A stretch of 64,000 bases of DNA from Wenzhouxiangella limi (GCF_010499265.1 NZ_JAAGSC010000044.1:93266-157265), one strand, 5' to 3'; counted from the first letter of the stretch, positions 25,979-38,408 are shown. The notes: a model not told the origin generated them from the sequence alone. Numbers and translations: made by a program.

Positions 25979-27454
25979 TCAGTCTTCTTCACGCAGCCCG
26001 AACAGCAGTTCGACGGTGCTCCGGTGCTCGGGGCGCAGCATCACGTGGACGTGATCGCCGGCCTCGAGCACCGTATCGTCGCGTACCGGCAGGGCTTCCT
26101 TGCCCCGGACCAGCAGCAGGATGTCGGCGCCGGCCGGAAGCGGCAGGATTCCGGCCGGGTTGCCGGTGACCATGGCGGCCGGATCCAGCCGAAACGACAG
26201 AATCTGGATCGGCAGCGCCTCGGTGGCGTTGATTTCGAGCACCGGCGCCGGCCGCTCGGCGCCGGCCCGGTCGACCTGGAAAAGCCGCACCGCCCAGCGC
26301 ACGGTCGCCCCGGGGATCAGTGCGTTGACCACGACCACGAAGAACACCAGGTGAAACAGCTCCAGCGCGCCGGGCACGCCGGCCAGCACGGGGAAGGTGG
26401 CCAGCAGGATGGGAACGGCGCCGCGCAGGCCCACCCAGGCAATGAAGCCGGACTCGCGCGGCTTGTAGCCGAACGGCCACAGCCCGAGCATCACCATCAG
26501 CGGTCGGGCGATCAGGGCCAGCCCCAGTGCCAGCACCAGGCCTTTCCAGGCCGAGGCGGCCAGCATGTCGGGCACCGCCAGCAGCCCCAGAACCAGGAAC
26601 ATGCTGATCTGGGCCAGCCAGGCGAGCGCGTCGTGGACGCGCAGTATGCCGACCCGATAGGGCAGTCGGCGATTGCCGAGCATCAGTGCGGCGACGTAGA
26701 CGGCCAAAAAGCCCGAGCCCATGAACAGGGTCGGCACGCCGAACGCGAGCAGCGCCAGGGCCAGGGTCAGGGCCGGATAGAGGCCGGCGGCCGGTACCCG
26801 GATTCTGGCGAGCAGACGGCTGCCCAGCCAGCCGATGGCCAGGCCGGCGCCGAGGCCGACGCTGAGCTGGACGAGAATCTCGACGCCCAGGGCGCCGAGC
26901 TGGAACGGTCCAGGTTCGAGCAGCTGGGCGGTCAGGCTCAGGGTCAGGATGACGGCGATCGGATCGTTAAGCCCCGATTCGAGCTCCAGCGTGGCGCCGA
27001 CCCGGCGCGTGAGCTGGACGCCGGAGCCGCGCAGCGAAGAAAACACCGCCGCGGCGTCGGTCGACGAGACGATGGCGCCGAGCAGCATCGCTTCGGTCCA
27101 GCCCAGACCCAGCAGCCGGGCGATGAGCGCCACCACGGCCGCGGTGCCGACCACCGCCACGGTGGCCAGCATCGAAGCCGGGGCGAGGTAGCGCCGGACC
27201 TGGCGAAACGGCGTGTTCAGGCCGCCGTCGAACAGGATCAGGACCAGGCCGACCGTGCCGACCCGGAAAGCGAGCTCGAAATCGACGAAATGCTCGGGTA
27301 ACTGGGCGCCGACCAGCAGCCCGATCAGCAAAAAGACCAGCACGACCGGAACGCCGATGCGCTCTGAGGGTCGGCTGAACAGCACGCTGAAGACCAGCAA
27401 CAACCCGGCCGCGACCAGCAACACCGCGGTCGTGGCCGGTTCGTTTTCAAACAT
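25979..27454 (-). CDS. Potassium/proton antiporter, CPA1 family (NhaP2/CvrA-like)
   Basis: A 491-residue cation/proton antiporter with about 12 transmembrane helices. The conserved FDGGLNTP segment, the ion-binding SSTDAAAVFSSLRG motif and LESGLNDPIAV are clear. The C-terminal 100 residues form a TrkA-C (RCK_C) domain that usually regulates transport. It exports K+ (or Na+) in exchange for protons across the inner membrane and serves osmotic or pH control. It is convergent with the CoA pyrophosphatase gene. Confidence 0.92.
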   Translation of the reverse strand: MFENEPATTAVLLVAAGLLLVFSVLFSRPSERIGVPVVLVFLLIGLLVGAQLPEHFVDFELAFRVGTVGLVLILFDGGLNTPFRQVRRYLAPASMLATVAVVGTAAVVALIARLLGLGWTEAMLLGAIVSSTDAAAVFSSLRGSGVQLTRRVGATLELESGLNDPIAVILTLSLTAQLLEPGPFQLGALGVEILVQLSVGLGAGLAIGWLGSRLLARIRVPAAGLYPALTLALALLAFGVPTLFMGSGFLAVYVAALMLGNRRLPYRVGILRVHDALAWLAQISMFLVLGLLAVPDMLAASAWKGLVLALGLALIARPLMVMLGLWPFGYKPRESGFIAWVGLRGAVPILLATFPVLAGVPGALELFHLVFFVVVVNALIPGATVRWAVRLFQVDRAGAERPAPVLEINATEALPIQILSFRLDPAAMVTGNPAGILPLPAGADILLLVRGKEALPVRDDTVLEAGDHVHVMLRPEHRSTVELLFGLREED

Positions 27455-27488
27455 CGTGATCGTTGCGCCTGCGCTGCAGCAGGGTGGC

Positions 27489-27932
27489 TCAGTCGCCCAT
27501 CGAGGGACGGGTGCGCTCGCGAACCTCCGAGACCAGCGGATAGCGTTCCCCCTGCTCGTCGATCAGGGTAATGTCGATGGTCTCACCCAGGGCCAGCGGC
27601 TGTTGCGGATCGATCAGCATCAGGTGCAGTCCGCCCGGCCGCAGCTTGACCACCTCGCCGGGCGCGATCGCCAGTTCATCGAGCCGGCGCATGCGCATCA
27701 CGCCTTCGTCCATGATCATGGTGTGGATTTCGACGTGACCGAACAGCGGGCTTTCGCCATCGACCAGGACGATGGCGTCTTCGCCGGTATTGTGCAGCTC
27801 CATAAAGCCGGCCATCATCCGCCCCGGCGGGGCCTCGGGCGACCAGGCATCGCTGATGACCAGGCCGCCCTCGGCGAGCGTGACGGCCGGGATCAGCAAC
27901 AGCGCGAGCAGCAGCATCTGGATACGAGTCAT
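27489..27932 (-). CDS. Periplasmic copper chaperone PCu(A)C
   Basis: A 147-residue protein with a signal peptide (MTRIQMLLLALLLIPAVTLA) and the PCu(A)C core: DAWSPEAPPGRMMAGFMELHN, then HVEIHTMIMDEGVMRMRR and GGLHLMLI, which together supply the His/Met copper ligands. The family delivers Cu(I) to the CuA centre of cytochrome c oxidase. It lies 34 bp upstream of the antiporter gene on the same strand. No sco or cox gene is nearby. Confidence 0.92.
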   Translation of the reverse strand: MTRIQMLLLALLLIPAVTLAEGGLVISDAWSPEAPPGRMMAGFMELHNTGEDAIVLVDGESPLFGHVEIHTMIMDEGVMRMRRLDELAIAPGEVVKLRPGGLHLMLIDPQQPLALGETIDITLIDEQGERYPLVSEVRERTRPSMGD

Positions 27933-28051
27933 GGCGAACAGTCTCCGGTATTGTTGGGTCAGCCTTTATTATCGCCCAGGCCGCGCGAGACCGCCCGGCG
28001 AGACGGCCCATCGTGTAAGCTGTGGCCGGTTCCCGTCACCGACCCAAGAGC

Positions 28052-28810
28052 ATGCTGGAGACCATTTCCCACGACCACGACGTGGTCGAAATCCGCCTTG
28101 ACCGCCCGCCCGTCAACGCCCTCAATCCCGCGCTGGTGCAGGCCCTGGACGCGGCCATGGAAGAGCACACGCGCGCCGGCGCCCAGGCGCTGGTGCTGTC
28201 CGGCCGGCCCGGACTGTTTTCGGCCGGACTGGATGTACCGGAGCTGCTGACCCTGGACGAGGACGGCATGCGCGCGTTCTGGCGCGATCTGTTCGCCCTG
28301 CTCGAGCGCGTGGCCGCAAGCCCGGTGCCGGTGGTCGCGGCGCTGACCGGCCATAGCCCGGCTGGCGGCACCGTGATCGCCCTGTACGCCGACTACCGCG
28401 TCCAGGCCGAGGGGGATTTCCGCCTGGGACTGAACGAGGTCCAGGTCGGGCTGGTCGTGCCGCCGGTGATTCATCAGGCCCTGGTCCGCCTGATCGGCCC
28501 GTACCCGGCCGAGCGCCACCTGGTGGCCGGCGAAATGATTCCGGCCGGCGACGCGCTGGCGCTGGGTCTGGTCGATGAAGTGGTCGCGGCCGAGCAGGTG
28601 GTTGATACCGCGGTGGCCTGGTGCCAGCGCCACCTGGCCCTGCCCAGGCACGCCATGCAGGCCACGCGCGCGCTGTGTCGGGCCGATCTCGCGCAGTCGT
28701 TCGCGGACGCCCGGGCACTGGACGTGGACGGTTTCGTGCGCGGCTGGTTTTCCGAGGAAACGCAGGCGACCATGCAGGCGCTGGTCGAGCGGCTGAAGAA
28801 AAACGCCTGA
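28052..28810 (+). CDS. Enoyl-CoA hydratase/isomerase family protein (isomerase type)
   Basis: A 252-residue crotonase-fold enzyme. ATG 28052 is preferred; a GTG at 28022 would add ten non-conserved residues. The oxyanion segments LFSAGLDVPE and GHSPAGGTVIALYADY are present. The first hydratase glutamate position is V108, while E129 (GLNEVQVGL) is kept. A single glutamate at that place is the pattern of delta3-delta2-enoyl-CoA isomerases, which move double bonds during oxidation of unsaturated fatty acids. Confidence 0.85.
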   Translation: MLETISHDHDVVEIRLDRPPVNALNPALVQALDAAMEEHTRAGAQALVLSGRPGLFSAGLDVPELLTLDEDGMRAFWRDLFALLERVAASPVPVVAALTGHSPAGGTVIALYADYRVQAEGDFRLGLNEVQVGLVVPPVIHQALVRLIGPYPAERHLVAGEMIPAGDALALGLVDEVVAAEQVVDTAVAWCQRHLALPRHAMQATRALCRADLAQSFADARALDVDGFVRGWFSEETQATMQALVERLKKNA

Positions 28811-28818
28811 GGTCTCGG

Positions 28819-29226
28819 TCAGTCCTTGCCGGCCAGTTCGCGCAGCGGCAGCGGGAGCGGGATGGATTCGCCCTTCTTCCAGTCCAGCCAGACGATGGTG
28901 GTGGTGCCGTCTGCGTGCAGCTCGGCGTGCTCGCCGTCGGGCGACAGGGAATGAATTTCGTGCTCGAGACGGATGCTGGAGCGGCCGGGCGAGTGCGGCT
29001 TGAGGCTGACTTCAACGCGCGCCGGCCACAGCAGCGGTCGCCGATAGTTGAGGTTGATGTTGGCCACGACCGGGCCTGCTTGACCGTCCTGCCAGTGGCT
29101 GGGCACGGAGTCCAGCCAGGCGGCGCGGCACTCTTCGATGTAGCGCAGGAAGGTGACGTTGCTGACGTGATGGAACGCGTCCAGATCGCCCCAGCGGACA
29201 TCGAGTTGGACTGAGAAAATGGCCAT
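28819..29226 (-). CDS. Acyl-CoA thioesterase, 4HBT/hot-dog fold
   Basis: A 135-residue hot-dog thioesterase of the YbgC/4-hydroxybenzoyl-CoA thioesterase group, with the active-site segment VRWGDLDAFHHVSNVTFLRY (catalytic Asp in GDLD). It hydrolyses acyl-CoA thioesters in the cytoplasm. It is convergent with the enoyl-CoA isomerase gene. Confidence 0.88.
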   Translation of the reverse strand: MAIFSVQLDVRWGDLDAFHHVSNVTFLRYIEECRAAWLDSVPSHWQDGQAGPVVANINLNYRRPLLWPARVEVSLKPHSPGRSSIRLEHEIHSLSPDGEHAELHADGTTTIVWLDWKKGESIPLPLPLRELAGKD

Positions 29227-29302
29227 GACGATTGTCTATCAACGAAACTCCCGGGCATCATACGCCGTCGCTGCCGCGGTCGGGTTATTCGGAGTGGTTT
29301 GA

Positions 29303-29893
29303 GTGAGCGAATACCAACCACCCAATGCATCCGATCCGAAGCGGTCAATGCCGGTGCGCACGATGCTGGCCATGCAGGCCGGTATCGTGCTGCTGGCGCT
29401 GGTTCTGGGCATGATCTTTGGTCTGGATTTGATTGCTGAACTGGAGTTCAGTCTGGCCGCCGTGAATTGGGGGATGGGCGGGGCGCTGTTGCTGCTGGCT
29501 GCCGGCTGGTGGCTGCACGCGATGAACTGGCGTTGGGTGGAAGCGCTCAGGCGATTCATGCGCGAGGCGCTGGTTCCGCTGTTTCGCGATGCCCCGCCCG
29601 GTACGCTGTTGATGGTGGCGCTTTTGGCCGGGGTCGGCGAGGAGTTGCTGTTTCGCGGTGTGATCCAGGGTGGCCTGGACGGTGTGATCGGGCCATGGCC
29701 GGCGCTGGCGCTGGCGTCGCTGCTGTTTGGGGCCATGCATGCCCTGAGCCGGGCCTATTTCGTGCTCGCCACGGTCATGGGCCTGTACATGGGCCTGGTC
29801 TATCTGTGGACCGGCAACCTGCTGATCCCGATCCTGATCCATTTTCTCTACGACTGGGTCGTGCTGCGCTATTACCTTGCCAGTCGCTCGTGA
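29303..29893 (+). CDS. CPBP family intramembrane metalloprotease
   Basis: A 196-residue integral membrane protein with the three CPBP (Abi/CAAX protease-like) motifs in order: GVGEELLFRG, FGAMHALSR and IPILIHFLYDW. A short cytoplasmic N-terminus (residues 1-20) precedes about five helices. Members cleave prenylated or other membrane proteins, and several act in bacteriocin immunity; its substrate is unknown. GTG 29303 starts the frame, and an ATG at 29348 would remove the tail. Confidence 0.88.
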   Translation: MSEYQPPNASDPKRSMPVRTMLAMQAGIVLLALVLGMIFGLDLIAELEFSLAAVNWGMGGALLLLAAGWWLHAMNWRWVEALRRFMREALVPLFRDAPPGTLLMVALLAGVGEELLFRGVIQGGLDGVIGPWPALALASLLFGAMHALSRAYFVLATVMGLYMGLVYLWTGNLLIPILIHFLYDWVVLRYYLASRS

Positions 29894-30037
29894 TCAGATG
29901 CTGAGATTGAACAGGCCGACGATACCGAAGATGATGAGGTAAATGGCGACGATGAAATTCAACAGTTTGGGCGCGATGAGAATCAGGATGCCGGCAATCA
30001 GCGCCAGCAGCGGCATGAGTTCGAAATGAATGGTCAT
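29894..30037 (-). CDS. DUF3096 family small membrane protein
   Basis: A 47-residue hydrophobic protein with two short membrane segments (ELMPLLALIAGILILIAPK and NFIVAIYLIIFGIVGLF). This is the DUF3096 pattern, of unknown function. ATG 30037 is chosen because GAGG lies nine bases upstream; ATG 30043 and the upstream ATG 30097 are alternatives. It ends at the stop of the CPBP gene. Confidence 0.72.
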   Translation of the reverse strand: MTIHFELMPLLALIAGILILIAPKLLNFIVAIYLIIFGIVGLFNLSI

Positions 30038-30114
30038 GATCATGGGCCTCGCTACGATGTGAGCGTCCACCATCGACCAGATGCCCCGGCTTGTCAAGCG
30101 ACCCCCCTTAGCTT

Positions 30115-30975
30115 GTGAAGACCCCCAAGCGACTGCAGCCGCTGCTCGATGACGGCCTGATCGATGAGGTGCTGGCCGAGCTCAAAAGCGGCAAGGAGGC
30201 CGACGTGTTCATCGTCCGCTGCGGTGATGAGCGGGTCTGCGCCAAGGTGTTCAAGGAAGCCGACAGGCGCAGCTTCAAGCAGGCGGTGATGTACCAGGAA
30301 GGCCGCAAGGTTCGCAACACGCGCCGCGCCCGGGCGATGTCGCGCAAGACCAGCTTCGGCCAGAAAGAGCAGGAACGGGTCTGGGTCAGCGCCGAGGTCG
30401 ACGCGCTCTACGCGCTGTCTGCCGCCGGCGTGCGGGTGCCGAACCCCTTGTCTTTCGTCGACGGCGTGTTGCTGATGGAGCTCATTACCGATGCTGAAGG
30501 CCGGGTCGCGCCGCGCCTGGACGGGATGGTGCTGGATGCGTCGACCGCTTTGGACTATCACGACCGCCTGGTGGCTGAGGTCGTGCGCATGCTCTCAGCC
30601 GGCCTGATCCACGGCGATCTGTCCGAATTCAACGTTCTGGTCGACGGACAGGGGCCGGTGATCATCGATTTGCCGCAGGCGGTCAACGCGGCGGCCAACA
30701 ACTCGGCGGCCATGCTGCTGGTGCGCGATGTCGACCGCCTGCGCCGCTTTTTTGGCCGCTTCGCCCCGCAGCTGCTCGAGACTGACTACGGCAAGGAGAT
30801 GTGGGCGCTGTACGCGGCCGGTCGGCTGCAGCCCGACAGCCGCCTGAGCGGGCGCTACGAGCCCGAGCTCAGCGACGTTAACCTGGCCGAGTTGATGGGT
30901 ATCATCGATGCCGCGCGCGAAGAAGAGCGCGAGCGCCGCGAACGGCTGCAGGCCGACGCCAGCGACGAGGGCTAA
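30115..30975 (+). CDS. RIO1-like serine/threonine protein kinase
   Basis: A 286-residue RIO-type kinase with a GTG start. The ATP-loop region has SGKEADVFIV with K of CAKVFK; the catalytic loop IHGDLSEFNVLV and the metal-binding IIDLPQAVN are present. The sequence strongly resembles the bacterial PA4780 group. It ends in a Glu/Arg-rich tail. In archaea and eukaryotes RIO kinases act in ribosome maturation; the bacterial role is uncertain. It is convergent with uvrA. Confidence 0.92.
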   Translation: MKTPKRLQPLLDDGLIDEVLAELKSGKEADVFIVRCGDERVCAKVFKEADRRSFKQAVMYQEGRKVRNTRRARAMSRKTSFGQKEQERVWVSAEVDALYALSAAGVRVPNPLSFVDGVLLMELITDAEGRVAPRLDGMVLDASTALDYHDRLVAEVVRMLSAGLIHGDLSEFNVLVDGQGPVIIDLPQAVNAAANNSAAMLLVRDVDRLRRFFGRFAPQLLETDYGKEMWALYAAGRLQPDSRLSGRYEPELSDVNLAELMGIIDAAREEERERRERLQADASDEG

Positions 30976-30996
30976 GCGCTCGTCGTGGCCGTCTGG

Positions 30997-33870
<2,874 letters not shown>

Positions 33871-33946
33871 GCCGGCGTCGACGAGGTCTGAAAACAACCT
33901 CGCATTATCGCCCGCTCGGTGAACGCGGCGCAAAGAAGGCCATGGA

Positions 33947-34378
33947 TCAAGCGTCGATCCGTTCGGCGATGGTCTCGGCGCTTTCCCGGGTCAGGTTGGC
34001 GCTGATCTCGGTTGTTACCAGCGCGGCCGTCGCCGCATCCAGTTTCTGCCGGATCAGGCCGAGCACGCGCGGCTCGGCCACCACGATCAGGCCTTCAGGG
34101 TCGCGCTCGATTCGCTGCTGGCCCAGGTGTTCGGCGATTTCGCCGGCAAAGACCTCGACCTCATGGTCTTTCGGGTCGGTTGACTCGCCGGCAGGGCTTT
34201 CCCCGTAGGCTTTGGATTCGTGCACCGTGCCGGGCCGATCGCTGACCAGGTCCTGCCGGCGCAGGCGGGCTTCGGGATGGGTCAGCTCGCTGTGCTCCTC
34301 CAGCGGGCTGAATTTCTTGTTACGGGTAAATACCCTTGCGCGCGCTGCGTCCGCGACGATCACGACATAGCCTGGCAA
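33947..34378 (-). CDS. Host attachment protein family
   Basis: A 143-residue protein of the family annotated as required for attachment to host cells. It begins [13 protein letters not shown] and has a Glu/Asp-rich middle, then FAGEIAEHL and [15 protein letters not shown]. The fold resembles eRF1-like subunits; the name derives from a plant-pathogen study and the molecular role is unclear. It lies 76 bp upstream of uvrA on the same strand. Confidence 0.85.
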   Translation of the reverse strand: MPGYVVIVADAARARVFTRNKKFSPLEEHSELTHPEARLRRQDLVSDRPGTVHESKAYGESPAGESTDPKDHEVEVFAGEIAEHLGQQRIERDPEGLIVVAEPRVLGLIRQKLDAATAALVTTEISANLTRESAETIAERIDA

Positions 34379-34461
34379 CCTGCATCACTCCTGTTTTGCG
34401 AAGTCTGTACAGTCATCAACCTTGGTGCGGTGACTTGAGAATCAAGCCGGCGCGCCGATGT

Positions 34462-36369
34462 TTACCAGGCGACGCCGTAATCCTCACCGTAGTCGCTGGC
34501 CGCGCCGTGCATGGCCTCGTGCTCGTGATCGAACCAGATCGCCGTGGTCGGGTTGTAGGTGCGCTCGACCAGGTCGACGTCGTAGCCCATCTCGGCCAGC
34601 TCCGCCCGCGTATAGGCCGAAACCAGCGGTGTGACTTCGATCCGCCCCGGTTCGGCCTGGTGGGCGCCGAACGAGCTTTGCATCTGGTAGCTGGTGATGT
34701 TGCCGCGCCCGTCGGCGGCCTGCTGCACGCTCATGTCCCACTCGACCATGTTGAGGAAAAACTGCAGCAGGTTCTGGTCCTGGCTGTCGCCGCCCTGGAC
34801 GGAGAAGGCCATCAGCGGCTCGCCGTTCTTGAGCGCCAGCGAGGGCGTCAGGGTGACCCGCGGGCGCTTGCCGGGCTCGACCACGTTGTAGGGGTTGAGC
34901 TGTTCGTCGAGGACGAAGCTTTGCATGCGCTGGCTCAAGCCCACGCCGGTTGAGCCTGCGATGAAGGCCGGGATCCAGCCGCCGGACGGAGTGACCGAGA
35001 CCACCCAGCCGTCGGCATCGGCCGCCTGGATCGACGTCGTGCCGGCGAAAAAGGCCTCCCGTGCACTCGACTGCATGGCCTGCTGGAAGCCGTCCACGCC
35101 CAGCGCCTCGGCGTCGGGCGGGTTGGGCGTCCACTGTTCGAGCAGCTCGATGTAGGGATTGGTCTGGCCCTGGAAGGGGTAGGGGTCGCCGGGTCGGACG
35201 TCGGCGATCTGCTCATCGAAGGAAATCAGCGCCCGGCGCTCGGCGGCGTAGTCTTTCGACAGCAGGCCCTCGACCGGCTCGGCCGGGTCGAAGTACGGGT
35301 CGCCGTAGTAGAAATCGCGGTCGGCGAAGGCCAGGCTCATGGCCTGGTACAGGGTGTGGACGTAGCGGGTGGAGTTATAGCCCATGGCCTTGAGATCAAA
35401 ACCTTCGAGGATGTTGAGCGCCTGCAGCAGCACCGGCCCCTGAGTCCAGGTGGTGAGCTTGTAGACGTCGATGCCGCGGTAGCTGGTGGTCAGCGGCTCT
35501 TCGATCAGGACCTCCCACTGGTCCAGGTCCTCTAACGTGATCAGGCCGCCGTGCTCCTGGGTGGCGCGGACCAGTTCCTCGGCGATGTCGCCGCGGTAGA
35601 AGCGGTCGTAGGCGGCCATGATGGCCTGCTTGCGGGTCTGACCTGCGGCCAGCGCTTCGGCTTCGGTGGCGACCAGTTTTTCCAGGGTGGCTTTCAGATC
35701 GCTCTGGCGGAAAATCTCGCCGGGCTCGGGCGCGGCGCCCTGGTCGGGATTGTCCGGGTCGTAGTGGGGCAGAAACACCCGCCGGGAGTCCGGCCACTGG
35801 GCCAGGATGTCGCGCCGGCGCTCGATGTTGGCCGCCTGCGAGGCCTCCAGCGGATAGCCTTCGGCCATCTCGATGGCCGGCGCCAGCACCTGGCCCAGGC
35901 TCAGGTTGCCGTACTCGGCGACCATCACCATCAGCGCGCCCGGCGTGCCCGGGGTGACCGCGGCCAGCGGGCCGAACTCGGGCGGGTAGAGCATGCCCTG
36001 CTCGCGGAAGAATTCGGGGGTCGCGCCAGTCGGCGCCACGCCCAGCCCGTTGATTCCCAGCACCTGGCCCGTCTCGGGATGGTAGATCAGGGCCTGGGTC
36101 TCACCGCCCCAGCCGAGCACGTCCCACATGGTCGAGGTCACCGCCAGCATGGCCGCGGCCGCATCGACGGCGTTGCCGCCTTGCTGGAACATCATCGCCC
36201 CGGCCGTGGCACCCTGCGGCTTGCCGGTGAGCGCCACCCAGTGCTTGCCCAGCAGGACCGGGCGATGGGTCTCGATGGCCAGCGGGCTGCCGGCCCACAG
36301 CAAAAGGCCGACAACAGCGATGATTTGCAGCAGGCGAGCGGATGTCTTGTGGGACGACGACTTGGCCAT
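34462..36369 (-). CDS. Gamma-glutamyltransferase family protein (secreted)
   Basis: A 635-residue Ntn hydrolase with an N-terminal signal peptide (hydrophobic about residues 14-32). The nucleophile region FFAGTTSIQAADADGWVVS fits the autocatalytic Thr of gamma-glutamyltranspeptidases, and GGNAVDAAAAMLAV near the N-terminus, the LSQRMQSFVLDEQL loop and SVQGGDSQDQNLLQ fit the family. It would process in the periplasm into two chains and transfer or hydrolyse gamma-glutamyl groups from glutathione or related compounds. ATG 36369 is preferred; a TTG-like extension to 36408 lacks signal-peptide logic. Confidence 0.88.
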   Translation of the reverse strand: MAKSSSHKTSARLLQIIAVVGLLLWAGSPLAIETHRPVLLGKHWVALTGKPQGATAGAMMFQQGGNAVDAAAAMLAVTSTMWDVLGWGGETQALIYHPETGQVLGINGLGVAPTGATPEFFREQGMLYPPEFGPLAAVTPGTPGALMVMVAEYGNLSLGQVLAPAIEMAEGYPLEASQAANIERRRDILAQWPDSRRVFLPHYDPDNPDQGAAPEPGEIFRQSDLKATLEKLVATEAEALAAGQTRKQAIMAAYDRFYRGDIAEELVRATQEHGGLITLEDLDQWEVLIEEPLTTSYRGIDVYKLTTWTQGPVLLQALNILEGFDLKAMGYNSTRYVHTLYQAMSLAFADRDFYYGDPYFDPAEPVEGLLSKDYAAERRALISFDEQIADVRPGDPYPFQGQTNPYIELLEQWTPNPPDAEALGVDGFQQAMQSSAREAFFAGTTSIQAADADGWVVSVTPSGGWIPAFIAGSTGVGLSQRMQSFVLDEQLNPYNVVEPGKRPRVTLTPSLALKNGEPLMAFSVQGGDSQDQNLLQFFLNMVEWDMSVQQAADGRGNITSYQMQSSFGAHQAEPGRIEVTPLVSAYTRAELAEMGYDVDLVERTYNPTTAIWFDHEHEAMHGAASDYGEDYGVAW

Positions 36370-36445
36370 GAGGAGTCTCTTTTTTTGGCTGGAAGCCGAG
36401 CATAGCAAACCTGTTGCGGCCGAACCTCCGGGTTATGATCGAGCC

Positions 36446-37264
36446 ATGTCGCTTTCTCCGAAACATCCCATTTCCTTTGCGCTGGATGAGCGCGTGGCGC
36501 GAGTAACGATCAACCGCCCGCACAAGTGCAACGCCATGGACGCCGCCACCTGGCGGGCGTTGGCCGCGATCGCCGGCTCGTTGTCAGCCCGAGGCGCCCG
36601 GGCGCTGCAGATCAGTGGTGCCGGTGAGGATTTCAGCGCCGGTGCCGATCTCGATGAGCTGAGGGCGCTGCTGCCCCGGCCGTCGGAACAGCTTGCCAAT
36701 GCCCAACTTGTCCAGCAGGTCCTCAAGCTGCTGGAAAACCAGGCCCTGCCCAGCGTGGCCCTGGTTCGGGGTGCCTGCGTCGACAGCGGACTCGGGCTGG
36801 CCCTGTGTTGTGATATGCGGCTGGCTGCACCGGACGCGCGTTTCGCGTTCACCTCAGTCAGGCTGGGGTTGCATTCTTCGCTGGCTGACACCCGCCGGCT
36901 AGCCGGTGTCATCGGTCTCGCGCGCGCCCGCGAAATGCTGCTGACCGCGCGAACCATCGATGCCGAAACGGCGCTGGACTGGGGCTTGGTGAATCGCGTC
37001 GTAGAACCTTCCGACGACCTGCAGGCGGCCGGTGATGAGCTCACCCGCGACTGGGCCCGGACCTTGCCGTCCGGACTAGCGGCTACCCGTCGGGTGATGG
37101 CAGCGCTGGACGGATCCCGTCCGTTGAGCGAAGAAATACTGGATCGCCAGTTTCTCGAAGCCTTCTCCGGCGATGATTTTCGCGCGGGCGCCAAAGCCGA
37201 GCTTGAACAATGCGAGCCTGATACCGCCGACGCTTGTAAAGAAGATCAAGATAACGGAACATGA
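36446..37264 (+). CDS. Crotonase-fold protein lacking both hydratase glutamates
   Basis: A 272-residue enoyl-CoA hydratase/isomerase family protein. ATG 36446 follows a spurious long open frame antisense to the GGT gene. CoA-binding and oxyanion segments remain (INRPHKCNAM, DFSAGADLDEL, RGACVDSGLGLAL). The two positions that hold catalytic glutamates in hydratases are G117 (SGLGL) and S137 (FTSVRLGL). It is therefore unlikely to be a classical hydratase; another crotonase chemistry or a non-catalytic role is possible. It lies 55 bp upstream of the CNNM gene on the same strand. Confidence 0.85.
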   Translation: MSLSPKHPISFALDERVARVTINRPHKCNAMDAATWRALAAIAGSLSARGARALQISGAGEDFSAGADLDELRALLPRPSEQLANAQLVQQVLKLLENQALPSVALVRGACVDSGLGLALCCDMRLAAPDARFAFTSVRLGLHSSLADTRRLAGVIGLARAREMLLTARTIDAETALDWGLVNRVVEPSDDLQAAGDELTRDWARTLPSGLAATRRVMAALDGSRPLSEEILDRQFLEAFSGDDFRAGAKAELEQCEPDTADACKEDQDNGT

Positions 37265-37319
37265 ACGATTTCCGATCGATATACTGCAGAGCCCGCTCGC
37301 TGTCGTGCATGGACGCTGA

Positions 37320-38408
37320 ATGACGCTGCTGCTGTTCTACCTGTTTCTCGCCATCGGCGTCTCCTTTCTGTGTTCGATTCTTGAGGCCGCCCTGCTGTCG
37401 ATCACCCCGGCCCACATGGCTGTACTCAATGAAAGCGGTGCTCGAGTCGGGAAACACCTGCGCGAACTCAAGCGTGACGTCGACCGGCCGCTGGCCGCGA
37501 TTCTGAGCCTGAACACCATTGCCCATACCTTTGGTGCAGCCGGTGTTGGCGCCCAGGCGCAGGTGCTGTTCGGTAGTGCCTACGTAACGATTTCCTCGGC
37601 CCTGATCACGCTGGCGATCCTGATATTTTCTGAAATCATTCCGAAGACTCTGGGGGCAACCTACTGGAAAAGCCTGACCGGCTTCACCGTTTGGGGCTGC
37701 CTGACGTTGATCTGGCTGATGTGGCCCCTGGTGTGGTTGTCCAAGCAGATTACTCGCCTGCTTTCGCGCGGCCAGCCGACCTCCAGCGTCAGCCGCGAGG
37801 AGTTTCGTGCGCTGGCCCAGATCGGCACGCGCGAAGGCGTGTTCGAAAAAGACGAATCCAACATCTTCCTCAATGTCATCCGTTTCGGGGCGATTCGCGT
37901 CCAGGACATCATGACGCCGCGCGTCGTGGTCAAGAAGTTCCGCGGCGAGATGCGCCTGTCCGAGATGCTGGAGGTTGCCGACGAACTGGTGTTTTCCCGC
38001 TACCCGATCTACGGCGACAACGACGAGGACATCCAGGGTTACGTGATCAAGTCCGACGTCATCATGGCCCTGATTCGCGGCAAAGGCGAAAAGACCCTTT
38101 TTGATCTCAAGCGCGACGTTCTGTTCGTGCCCGAATTCATCTCGCTACGGGTGCTGTTCGGCCAACTTCTGGCCGAGCAGGAGCACTTTGCGGTAGTCGT
38201 TGACGAATACGGCGGTTTCTCCGGCGTGGTGACGATGGAGGACGTTCTCGAAACGCTGCTCGGCATCGAGATCGTCGACGAGAGTGACGCCGTGGAAGAT
38301 CTGCGTAAGGCCGCGCGCGACAAATGGACCCGTCGGGCGAAGAAGCTGGGTCTGGAATTGCCCGAGCCGCTTGCAGATTCGCAATCCGGTTCTGCGGCCG
38401 AATCCTAA
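37320..38408 (+). CDS. CNNM transmembrane / CBS-pair protein (HlyC/CorC-like)
   Basis: A 362-residue membrane protein. The N-terminal CNNM domain (about 1-165) has four hydrophobic segments with LCSILEAALLSITPAHMAVL and FSEIIPKTLG. Two CBS motifs follow (about 185-315; VQDIMTPRVVV and VVVDEYGGFSGVVTMEDVLE). The CorC-HlyC domain found in many relatives is absent, so this is a short form. The family handles Mg2+ or other divalent cations and is often misannotated as haemolysin. Confidence 0.9.
   Translation: MTLLLFYLFLAIGVSFLCSILEAALLSITPAHMAVLNESGARVGKHLRELKRDVDRPLAAILSLNTIAHTFGAAGVGAQAQVLFGSAYVTISSALITLAILIFSEIIPKTLGATYWKSLTGFTVWGCLTLIWLMWPLVWLSKQITRLLSRGQPTSSVSREEFRALAQIGTREGVFEKDESNIFLNVIRFGAIRVQDIMTPRVVVKKFRGEMRLSEMLEVADELVFSRYPIYGDNDEDIQGYVIKSDVIMALIRGKGEKTLFDLKRDVLFVPEFISLRVLFGQLLAEQEHFAVVVDEYGGFSGVVTMEDVLETLLGIEIVDESDAVEDLRKAARDKWTRRAKKLGLELPEPLADSQSGSAAES

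Noticed and set aside
36128-36445. Upstream extension of the crotonase frame
   Set aside because: It runs antisense to the gamma-glutamyltransferase gene; homology begins at the ATG at 36446.
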